A stretch of DNA of 45,130 nt. It comes from an uncultured Prevotella sp. Its GTDB lineage: Bacteria; Bacteroidota; Bacteroidia; Bacteroidales; Bacteroidaceae. Where the stretch lies: NCBI GenBank assembly GCA_900315035.1, contig OMXO01000013.1, positions 1-45,130 of the forward strand, given 5' to 3'. Positions 32,494 to 40,441 of the stretch are shown here, one piece after another. A program made the translations under genes and the position numbers. Position 1 is the first letter of the stretch; each line of letters starts with the position of its first letter. The notes under the pieces were generated by a model. It made no database searches. It was not told the origin of the DNA and saw only the letters and a list, made by a program, of their open reading frames with translations.

Positions 32494-34083
32494 GTGGAGA
32501 AAAGAAACATCATAACGGGTGCTGTTGGCTTGCTGTTAGTCTGTACCTCAGTGGCAGGTCTGATTGGCTGGGGCGCTTCAAGACATCAGATTGACAAGAT
32601 GTCTGCACAGATGGACGAGATGCAGCGTCAGGAAAAGCGATCTGCCGTCTTGAGGAGCATCAGTAACCAGATGGAAGAGATAGCCTACCAGCAGATGAAG
32701 ATCTCTGACAAACAGCGCGAAGAGGCTATCGAACAGACGGCTATTGCCAATGAGATGCGCGAGCGCTCTGAGTCTGAACGTCAGAAGGCTATTATCGCCC
32801 AACAGAATGCTTTGGCCTCTGAGCAGAGAGCCCTTGAGGCTTACGAACAGGCTGAATACCAGCGCCATCAGGCTGATCGTCAGCGCATCAAGGCCGAGAC
32901 GTCTAAACGTGTGGCCGACACACTCAGTTTCCTCGCTTTAGGACGATCGTTAGGCGCCCAGTCCAACACGCAGTTCAGGGCGGGCAATCATGAGATTGCT
33001 GCCATGCTGAGTTTCGCCTCTTATGTCTATACCGACCGATATCATGGCGACATCTATTACCCCGCCATCTACCAGTCGCTCTCTCAGTCTAGTCGCAGTA
33101 CCACGGAGTGGCCCAAACACGAGGGACCTATCTCTCGCATCGAGTTCATGCCTAAGAGCAACAACCGGTTGGTGTCTGTCAGCACCTATGGTGAGGTCCT
33201 CCTCCACGAGAAGAGTGGCAACAACCTGAAGACTAAGATTCTCTTCAAGGACAAGCAGTACGATTTCCGCGATGTCTATGTGAATCCTGCCAATGGCACC
33301 ATCTATGCCCTCAGTCGCAGCAGTCACCTGATAGTCTGGAACAATAAAGGCACGAAGATTATCCCCCTCGAAACGATCCCTCATCCGTTTAAGATGCAGT
33401 TGATGCTCAAGACGAATGAGTTGCTCATCATTGGCGAGAAGAGCATCGCGGTGTTTGACATGGACACGAACACGGTCCTTGAGTCTCGCAACCTGAAATT
33501 CCGCGTCACCTGCTCCAGCCGCTATAACTATATGCCCATGCTGTTCGACGACAAGGGGAAGATGTACTATGTGGAGACCATCAATAAGTTCAAGACCAAG
33601 AAGGTGCCGGTAGTTGGTACAGTCACTGCCTATGCCAGCTCCAAGGGCTCAGGCTATGAGGCTTATGGCATGAGCGACGGCACGATCTTCCTGCGCGACA
33701 GTCATGGAAACACGCGCAGGCTCGTTGGTCATCGCTCACGCATCTCCTTCCTGAAGATCAATTACCAACGGGTGTATTCTGGCAGTTACGATGGTTCACT
33801 GAACCTCTGGATTGCCACCAGCGAGAAGGTGGAGCCGATGACACTCTTGAATGTAGGCAGTTGGATTCGGTGTTTCACCTTTGATGCCGACAAGAACTAT
33901 GTCTGGATTGGCGACCAGAAGGGGAGTCTCTCCGAAGCCCTCATCTCTGTCCCGATGATCATCGAGAAGGTGAAGAAACAACTGACTCGCAATTTCTCTG
34001 AGACGGAATGGAACTATTATATCGACGAGAACGTCAGGTATGAGTCGCTCATGTCGATGGACAGAAAGGAGGGCCGCCCATGA
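32494..34083 (+). CDS. membrane-anchored coiled-coil and WD40-like beta-propeller protein
   Basis: A 529-residue protein starting at GTG 32494 (the frame has no ATG near; TAA of the upstream gene is 21 bases before, in the same frame). Residues 5-28 form one transmembrane helix. Residues about 32-150 are a long coiled coil rich in Gln, Glu, Arg and Ala (EQTAIANEMRERSESERQKA). Then SLGAQSNTQFRAGNHEIAAML, like the linker before WD40 propellers, leads to about 300 residues of beta-propeller repeats (SRIEFMPKSNNRLVSV, SYDGSLNLW). By charge distribution the C-terminal part may be periplasmic, but this is uncertain. Probably a scaffold in the signalling operon; it overlaps the next gene by four bases (ATGA). 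Confidence 0.82.
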   Translation: MEKRNIITGAVGLLLVCTSVAGLIGWGASRHQIDKMSAQMDEMQRQEKRSAVLRSISNQMEEIAYQQMKISDKQREEAIEQTAIANEMRERSESERQKAIIAQQNALASEQRALEAYEQAEYQRHQADRQRIKAETSKRVADTLSFLALGRSLGAQSNTQFRAGNHEIAAMLSFASYVYTDRYHGDIYYPAIYQSLSQSSRSTTEWPKHEGPISRIEFMPKSNNRLVSVSTYGEVLLHEKSGNNLKTKILFKDKQYDFRDVYVNPANGTIYALSRSSHLIVWNNKGTKIIPLETIPHPFKMQLMLKTNELLIIGEKSIAVFDMDTNTVLESRNLKFRVTCSSRYNYMPMLFDDKGKMYYVETINKFKTKKVPVVGTVTAYASSKGSGYEAYGMSDGTIFLRDSHGNTRRLVGHRSRISFLKINYQRVYSGSYDGSLNLWIATSEKVEPMTLLNVGSWIRCFTFDADKNYVWIGDQKGSLSEALISVPMIIEKVKKQLTRNFSETEWNYYIDENVRYESLMSMDRKEGRP

Positions 34084-36977
34084 AACGTCTGTTGCTCTCT
34101 GTCCTGTTCTTGCTGGGTACCTGTGCCACCTTCGCCCAGGGCATCCCGTTCATACGCTCATTCTCATCCGACGACTATCATGGGCATCCCATGAACCTCG
34201 ATGTGATCACCGACGACAATGGCGTGGTGTTTGTGGCCAACTTCGAAGGTCTGCTTTATTATGATAATGTACGGTGGCATATCCTCCATACCCCTAATCT
34301 GGCACGTGTCACAGTGGTTTACCGCGACAAACAGGGTGACGTCTGGGTCGGTGGCTACAATTACTTCGGCAAGGTGGTCAGGAACCCGAATGGCTCTCTC
34401 TATCTGAAGAGCTACGGCACGTCATCCATGTTCCTCGGCGAGGTCGTCGAGATATGGGAGGATGATGAGGATAGTGGCGTCAGATTCCTCATTAAGAATG
34501 GTACGCTCTATACGGTAAAGCATGATGAGCTCTCGGTGTCGAGGAAAGTAGGCAGCGGGGCCTCTGATTTCAACCTGACCGATGTGCTGGATGTCAAGAA
34601 ACTGTCGAAGAGCGCCCATGTCACGGCCTTGACCGACACCATTGCAACAGAAACACTTGGGAATGGGTTGATGGCAGTTGTCAGGAAAGGTCGTGGTCTG
34701 ACCATCTCAGACAACAAGGGGAACACGTTCTTAAACCTCAACGACACCAACGGTCTCAAGAGCAACAACATTGAATATATCTCTTACGATGGCCATGGTA
34801 CCCTCTGGGCAGTACTCGAGAATGAGATCTGTGCCATCGCCATCCCTTCTGCCTTCTCACACGTCTCCCGACTGGAAGGATTGACTGCAGAGGTCAAGAC
34901 GGCGACAGCCTTTAACGGACGACTCTATGCTGGCACCCTCAATGGTACTTACCGTCTCGAAGGCAAGAAGTTCATCGACATAGGCATCGGCCATGATGCC
35001 TGTTGGCAGCTGTTGAACACCCAGAAGGGTCTGCTCGCTGCCACAGCCTATGGCATCTTCCGCATCCAGAGCGATGGCTCGTTTAAACAACTCACCCAGA
35101 AGAGCAGCATATCTGTCCTCGAGACGGAGGAGGGCATCTACAGTGGTGAACTTGATGGCGTCTATCTGATCAACCCTGCAGACAACAGTCGCAGACTGGT
35201 CTCCAAACTGGATAACACCACCAAGATCATTCAGGACAAGCAGGGTGTCATCTGGCTGCAGAATGTGTTTGGCGAGATATGGTGCAAAGGCAAGACTGAG
35301 AGTGGATTCCGACCTTATCGGAAGACAAAACAGCAGACATCGTCTGTGCTGGTACAGTTGGGCGACTCTATCAAGGCCATCGACAGTGAGGCCACGTCAC
35401 CCATCCCCTATCCTCTGTTCTCGTGGCTCGACAACAAGGGCGTCACCTGGCTCACTAATAATACGGGTACGAATCTCTACAGATGGAAAGATGGTCATCG
35501 TCTCCAGAATCTCAGCTATCTCTATCCCTTCAAGGAACTGTGTATCACGGCCATGTATCAGGAGGGACAGGAACTGTGGTTAGGCCACAAGGAGGGATTC
35601 ACTGTCATCGACATGCAAGCCAAGGATCCGGCATTCCAGACCAAGCCCCGCCTTGTCATCCGTTCTGTGACATTGGGCAACGACAGTGTCATCTGGGGTG
35701 GATTCGGCGAGATGCCCTCTGAGTTGCCCTTATTAGGCAGTCATGACCGTAACCTCCATTTCACTTACTCGCTCGACTATGTGCCTGTCGTAGGGCGCAC
35801 CCTCTATCGTTATCAGTTGAATGATGGTAACTGGAGCGGATGGTCTGAGCGCCAGGATGTCAGCTTCCTCAACCTCCCCTATGGCAGTTACACCCTGAGG
35901 GTACAAGGACGTAATGGCTTTGGTCACGAGACCGACATCACCGCTCTCAACTTCAGCATCGACTACCCGTTCTACATGAAATGGTACGTCGTCTGCCTCT
36001 ACTTCATCTTGTTCTTGGCCTTCCTCTATCTCCTCGTTCGTCTGCGCCTGCGCAGTCTGAAGAAGGATAAGGCGCTCCTGGAGAAAGTGGTACGCGAACG
36101 GACGGCTGAGATTGTCAAACAGAAAGACGAGATCCAGGAGAAGTCTGAGAGTCTGGAGAAAGCCCTCGACGACCTGCACAGTGCTCAGGACCAGCTCATC
36201 CGTCAGGAGAAGATGGCAACAGTCGGTAAACTGACACAAGGTCTGATCGACCGTATCCTGAACCCGCTCAACTATATCAACAACTTCTCCAAACTCTCGG
36301 AAGGACTGGTGAAAGATATAGAGGCCAACATCGAAGACGAGAAAGACCATCTGAGTGAAGACAACTACGAGGATACCATCGAGGTGCTGGGCATGCTGAA
36401 AGGCAACCTGCAGAAAGTGGGCGAACATGGTCAGAACACCACGCGCACCCTGAAGGCGATGGAGGAGATGCTGAAAGACCGCACGGGTGGCATCATCAAG
36501 ATGGACATCACCGAAATCTTCCGTCAGAACGAGGAGATGGTCCGTCAGTTCTTTGCCGAACAGATAGCACGTCTGCATGTCAGCATCAGCTTCAGCTATC
36601 CGTCTGAGAAGGTCTTTGTCAAGGGTAACCCCGAACTGCTCAGCAAGGTCTTCATGAGCTTGTTGGGCAACAGCATGTACGCCCTCGACAAGAAAGGTCA
36701 GCAGACCACCTACCAGCCCGAGATTACCCTGAAGGCTACAGTCTCCGAGGGTAAGATCACCATTCTCCTGCGCGACAATGGCATCGGCATCGAAGAGACG
36801 ATTATCCACAAGATCTTCGACCCCTTCTTCACGACGAAGACCACGGGCGAGGCATCAGGCACTGGCCTCTACCTCAGCCACGATATCATCCAGAACTACG
36901 GCGGAACCATCAATGTCTCGTCGGTCAAGGATGAGTTTACAGAGTTTTGCATTATGTTGCCCATCATCATAGAATAG
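34080..36977 (+). CDS. Reg_prop/Y_Y_Y membrane sensor with pseudo-histidine-kinase domain
   Basis: A 965-residue sensor. A signal peptide (1-20, ending TFA) leads to periplasmic Reg_prop-type beta-propeller repeats (about 25-530) and a Y_Y_Y domain (about 540-630, ending SIDYPFY). One transmembrane helix (633-657) and a coiled coil lead into a dimerisation domain and HATPase_c. The H-box reads GLIDRILNPL: the phosphoacceptor His is D724 and the next Glu is R725. The ATP site keeps N864 (LLGNSMYAL), DNGIGI and FFTTKTTG...GTGL. Without the His it cannot autophosphorylate in the known way. It carries no receiver or AraC domain, unlike hybrid two-component systems. The next gene encodes a kinase with the His intact. 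Confidence 0.92.
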   Translation: MKRLLLSVLFLLGTCATFAQGIPFIRSFSSDDYHGHPMNLDVITDDNGVVFVANFEGLLYYDNVRWHILHTPNLARVTVVYRDKQGDVWVGGYNYFGKVVRNPNGSLYLKSYGTSSMFLGEVVEIWEDDEDSGVRFLIKNGTLYTVKHDELSVSRKVGSGASDFNLTDVLDVKKLSKSAHVTALTDTIATETLGNGLMAVVRKGRGLTISDNKGNTFLNLNDTNGLKSNNIEYISYDGHGTLWAVLENEICAIAIPSAFSHVSRLEGLTAEVKTATAFNGRLYAGTLNGTYRLEGKKFIDIGIGHDACWQLLNTQKGLLAATAYGIFRIQSDGSFKQLTQKSSISVLETEEGIYSGELDGVYLINPADNSRRLVSKLDNTTKIIQDKQGVIWLQNVFGEIWCKGKTESGFRPYRKTKQQTSSVLVQLGDSIKAIDSEATSPIPYPLFSWLDNKGVTWLTNNTGTNLYRWKDGHRLQNLSYLYPFKELCITAMYQEGQELWLGHKEGFTVIDMQAKDPAFQTKPRLVIRSVTLGNDSVIWGGFGEMPSELPLLGSHDRNLHFTYSLDYVPVVGRTLYRYQLNDGNWSGWSERQDVSFLNLPYGSYTLRVQGRNGFGHETDITALNFSIDYPFYMKWYVVCLYFILFLAFLYLLVRLRLRSLKKDKALLEKVVRERTAEIVKQKDEIQEKSESLEKALDDLHSAQDQLIRQEKMATVGKLTQGLIDRILNPLNYINNFSKLSEGLVKDIEANIEDEKDHLSEDNYEDTIEVLGMLKGNLQKVGEHGQNTTRTLKAMEEMLKDRTGGIIKMDITEIFRQNEEMVRQFFAEQIARLHVSISFSYPSEKVFVKGNPELLSKVFMSLLGNSMYALDKKGQQTTYQPEITLKATVSEGKITILLRDNGIGIEETIIHKIFDPFFTTKTTGEASGTGLYLSHDIIQNYGGTINVSSVKDEFTEFCIMLPIIIE

Positions 36978-36981
36978 GCTT

Positions 36982-37803
36982 ATGGAACAAACGAATGAAC
37001 AGCTGAAGGATCAGCTTAAGAAACAAGAGAAGCTCGCCTCTCTGGGACTGCTCGTAGCAGGCATCGCCCATGAGGTACAAAACCCGTTGAACTTTGTCAT
37101 CAACTTCAGTAAGATGTCCGACAAACTGTTGGCCGACCTCTCTGAAATCCTTGAAGACAATGAAGACAAGCTTTCCGACGACGATCGTGAGGAGGTGGAG
37201 GATATCATCACCGACTTACAGGAGAACCTGAAGAAGATCACCGAACATGGGGAGCGTGCTGTCAATATCGTGCGCGACATCCTGTTGGTCTCCCGTGGCA
37301 AGGAGAACGAGTTCATCCCCACCGACATCTGCAGGATTGTCAAGGAGTATGTCTGGCTCAGCTATCATGCGATGCGTGCCAACTACAAGAACTTCAACAT
37401 CACCATCCATGAGAACTATCAGGAGGATATCCCTCAGGTGATGATCATCCCCCAGGATTTGAGCCGGGCAGTACTCAATCTCATGAACAATGCGTTCTAT
37501 GCGGTCTGGCGGAAGTCTCAGTCTGCATCTCCCGACTTCCAGCCAGAGGTCAAGGTCAGCATCACCTCCAGCAACCAGCAGATCATCATCACGATTGCCG
37601 ACAATGGTGAAGGGATGTCCGACGAGGTCAAGGCGAAACTCTACGAGAACTTCTTCACCACGAAACCTGCTGGACAGGGAACAGGCCTGGGCATGGGCAT
37701 CATCCGCGACATCATCGAGAACAAGCATGGCGGCTCCATCTCCTTCGACTCTCAGGCGGGAGAAGGCACGCAGTTTACATTGATTATACCTATCAGGAAA
37801 TGA
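36982..37803 (+). CDS. soluble histidine kinase without sensor domain
   Basis: A 273-residue kinase core. The H-box GIAHEVQNPLNFV has H30 only 29 residues from the start. It is followed by a long acidic DHp helical region (DNEDKLSDDDREEVEDI) and a full HATPase_c: N170 (LMNNAFYA), DNGEGM, FFTTKPAGQGTGLGMGI. No membrane helix or input domain is present. Its DHp/ATPase region is clearly a sister of the pseudokinase part of the preceding gene. Starts four bases after that gene and overlaps the next by four (ATGA). Inference: it is steered by the sensor pseudokinase and phosphorylates the receiver of the PP2C protein. Confidence 0.93.
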   Translation: MEQTNEQLKDQLKKQEKLASLGLLVAGIAHEVQNPLNFVINFSKMSDKLLADLSEILEDNEDKLSDDDREEVEDIITDLQENLKKITEHGERAVNIVRDILLVSRGKENEFIPTDICRIVKEYVWLSYHAMRANYKNFNITIHENYQEDIPQVMIIPQDLSRAVLNLMNNAFYAVWRKSQSASPDFQPEVKVSITSSNQQIIITIADNGEGMSDEVKAKLYENFFTTKPAGQGTGLGMGIIRDIIENKHGGSISFDSQAGEGTQFTLIIPIRK

Positions 37804-40274
37804 GCATTATCACGCGCATCAGCACTATCATGGCCTTCTTGTGGCTGGCCCTCCCCCTCAGTGCCCAACAGGACGATATCCGTATGATCTATCATGAGGC
37901 CGAGGAGAATTATGCCATCGGTCGTATCGATCAGGCACGCGACTTGTTGAAGAATCATCTCAGCGAGTTTGATGGCAGCCTCCGGGAGAGTGCCTATCGT
38001 CTGATGTCGCTCTGCTACCTGGCCAACGACGATAAAGACGAGGCGGAGTATTATGCTTCTCTGCTCCTGCGTGAGTCGCCCTACTACAGTGTGACACCTC
38101 AGGATCCGAAACGTTTTGCCGATATCATCGCCCAGATCAAGGCTGGCCTGTCTGCCACCATCACCACGGCCTCCAGTCAGGCTGAGAACTTGAACGAGGT
38201 GCCTGTGCCCACCACCCTCATCACCGAGGAGATGATCCGCCTCTCTGGTGCACGTAACCTGCAGGAGGTGCTGGCTGCCTATGTCCCGGGCATGAACATT
38301 GTCGATTGTAACGACGACATCAACATCGCCATGCGCGGGGTCTATAGCAATGGTCAGGAGAACATCCTCATCATGTTGAATGGGCACCGTCTCAACAGCT
38401 ACTGTACGAATATCGCCAGCCCTGACTTTAGCATCGGACTCGAGAAACTGCGTCAGATAGAGGTGCTGCGAGGTCCTGCCTCCTCCCTCTATGGTGGTGT
38501 GGCCCTGACAGCCGTGGTGAACCTGATCACCAAACAGGGTATCGATGTCGATGGCGTCATGGTCAAGGCGGGCATTGGCAATCATGGACAGAAACGGGCC
38601 GACCTCATCTTCGGTAAGCACTATTTCGACCTCGACCTCCTCGTGTGGGGCAGCCTCTATGGGTCTAATGGTGAGGATTTCGAACAGGATTATGACTATT
38701 TCTATGAGGCCATCAAACAACGGGGCAAGGTGACTGTCGGACGTATCGGCACTAAACCTTCTTACGATTTCGGCGTACAACTCAAGTGGAGAGACCTGTT
38801 GTTCATGTACAACACGCATTTCTCTCAGGTCATCTCCCCCTTCTCCATGGGTTATATCCATCTGCCCTATAACATCGACCGATACAAGACCTACAATGGC
38901 ATCAAACCAAGCATTGCGACACAGTCACACCATGCCGACCTCAGTTACCAGCGCCAACTGGGCAACTGGTTCCTGAAAGGCACGTTGAGATACGACAACA
39001 GCGATGTGACGCATTATAAGGTCATATCCGACTCTGTCATCCATGGCCTGACCTCCATCCTTGGACTGAAGAGCGAGGGTAAATATCAGATCCTCGACTC
39101 CCTCCCTGGCATCTCCAGATACATCAACGGACTGGAACAGACCTTCGGCATACAGCTAAAGGGTGATTTCAACTACATCAAGAACCAGGATCATAAGGGA
39201 ACATTCTCCTTCGGGGCTGAGTTCATCCATTTCCAACTTGAGGATGCCCGTTATCTGTTGGGCTACAATTTCAATGCAGCCCTCGAACCTCAGGAACTGG
39301 GCGACTTTGGCAAGGGCATTGAGAACAGTTACGACACCTTCCTCCAACTCAAGCATCAGTGGCGGTCACTCATCATCAATGCGGGTATCCGCTATGATGG
39401 CAAGCACCGTTACGACAAATCCAACATCAACGAGGTATCACCCCGACTGGCACTCATCTGGTCCCGTCCCAAGTGGAACCTCCGCCTGAGCTATTCGAAA
39501 TCGTTTATCGATGCCCCTTACTTCTACCGGAAGTCCAACACCCAGGTGGCGTTCTTCAAACAGGTGCCCGACACCATCAAACTGTCGAAGGAGACGCTCC
39601 ACTCCTTCCAGCTTACATTCGGTGGTACTCAGTGGGTTAGAGGTCTGAACTTCGAGTTTAACTTCTTCTTCAATCATGCACGCGACCTGATCTTCCAGAG
39701 CATCATCGAACACATGAACGCAGGTAATATCGACACCTACGGACTGGAGTTCATGGCCAACTATGAGCATAGAGGCTTCACGGCCCATTTCTCCTCTTGC
39801 TGGCAGAAGATTAGCAAGTCTGAGGTCTATGGGCGCAACTTCTCCGAGGCCTTCAACATCCCCATCTTGACCAGCAACCTGATTCTGGGCTGGCGCCCCA
39901 TTCCCCAACTGCTCTTACACAGTCACCTGACCTTCGAGGGCAAGAGCACCACTTACCAGATTAATGTCTTCGGACAGGCACTGGATAACATCATCAGAGA
40001 GATGCTGGATAAAGCGATTGCACAAAAGGACCAGGAATCGATCGACTATTATACGAATCTGTTGAATCAGACTGAGCGACACGAGATCGACACACAGGAG
40101 AACTCACCACGTTTCCTGGTGAACCTTGGTGCTGAATATACCTTAGGTCGTGTGAAGTTCGCCCTCAACGTCAACAACCTCTTCGACAAGTATTTCGAGC
40201 GCAGTGGCATGGGGTCAGGACGTGCCCCACAAAAAGGTCGCTGGTTCATGTTTACCACCGCCATCCGCCTCTAA
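37800..40274 (+). CDS. TonB-dependent receptor with TPR-like N-terminal domain
   Basis: An 824-residue outer-membrane receptor. A signal peptide (1-23, ending LSAQQ) is followed by a helical TPR-like domain (about 25-115, YHEAEENYAIGRIDQARDLL and AYRLMSLCYLANDD). Next come a plug domain (about 125-245, LQEVLAAYVPGMNIVDCND and VLRGPASSLYGG) and the barrel, ending FTTAIRL. The usual Bacteroidota CarboxypepD or STN N-terminal domain is replaced by the TPR-like part, which would sit in the periplasm. No SusD homologue follows. It shares a 4-base overlap with the kinase gene, so a signalling-coupled transport or sensing role is likely. Confidence 0.9.
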   Translation: MSIITRISTIMAFLWLALPLSAQQDDIRMIYHEAEENYAIGRIDQARDLLKNHLSEFDGSLRESAYRLMSLCYLANDDKDEAEYYASLLLRESPYYSVTPQDPKRFADIIAQIKAGLSATITTASSQAENLNEVPVPTTLITEEMIRLSGARNLQEVLAAYVPGMNIVDCNDDINIAMRGVYSNGQENILIMLNGHRLNSYCTNIASPDFSIGLEKLRQIEVLRGPASSLYGGVALTAVVNLITKQGIDVDGVMVKAGIGNHGQKRADLIFGKHYFDLDLLVWGSLYGSNGEDFEQDYDYFYEAIKQRGKVTVGRIGTKPSYDFGVQLKWRDLLFMYNTHFSQVISPFSMGYIHLPYNIDRYKTYNGIKPSIATQSHHADLSYQRQLGNWFLKGTLRYDNSDVTHYKVISDSVIHGLTSILGLKSEGKYQILDSLPGISRYINGLEQTFGIQLKGDFNYIKNQDHKGTFSFGAEFIHFQLEDARYLLGYNFNAALEPQELGDFGKGIENSYDTFLQLKHQWRSLIINAGIRYDGKHRYDKSNINEVSPRLALIWSRPKWNLRLSYSKSFIDAPYFYRKSNTQVAFFKQVPDTIKLSKETLHSFQLTFGGTQWVRGLNFEFNFFFNHARDLIFQSIIEHMNAGNIDTYGLEFMANYEHRGFTAHFSSCWQKISKSEVYGRNFSEAFNIPILTSNLILGWRPIPQLLLHSHLTFEGKSTTYQINVFGQALDNIIREMLDKAIAQKDQESIDYYTNLLNQTERHEIDTQENSPRFLVNLGAEYTLGRVKFALNVNNLFDKYFERSGMGSGRAPQKGRWFMFTTAIRL

Positions 40275-40320
40275 ATTCTCCCTCTGGGGCCAGGCCCTTT
40301 TAGGAGATTTTCCCTTTTTT
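40273..40320 (+). terminator. probable terminator of the five-gene signalling operon
   Basis: TCTCC (40277-40281) pairs with GGAGA (40303-40307), enclosing a GGG/CCC inner stem, and is followed by TTTTCCCTTTTTT. It overlaps the receptor stop codon. The stem is interrupted, so it is moderate support. Confidence 0.5.
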
Positions 40321-40374
40321 CTAATTTAGACAAAGAAAAAATAAGCCATTTTTGCAAGATTTTGCTATTTAGAC

Positions 40375-40405
40375 TTTGCAAATTGCTGGAAAATGTGTAC
40401 CTTTG
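40375..40405 (+). promoter_or_regulatory. full Bacteroidota promoter of the DUF4143-type ATPase
   Basis: TTTG (40375-40378) and TACCTTTG (40398-40405) are 19 bases apart. The ATG follows 36 bases downstream. Confidence 0.8.
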
Positions 40406-40441
40406 CACCACTTTACATGGTAAAAAACAAATCAGGCAGAA

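Noticed and set aside
35733-36809. 358-codon open frame on the minus strand inside the sensor gene
   Set aside because: Antisense shadow: Asp/Leu/Val/Gln-rich translation of the complementary codons of a well-supported gene.
37752-38861. 369-codon open frame on the minus strand across the kinase-receptor junction
   Set aside because: Antisense to two recognised genes and without any recognisable domain or promoter.
31306-40274. Classical partner-switching (Rsb) or hybrid two-component polysaccharide-utilisation system
   Set aside because: No STAS, RsbW, sigma factor, AraC output domain or SusD homologue is present; only parts of those systems are shared.
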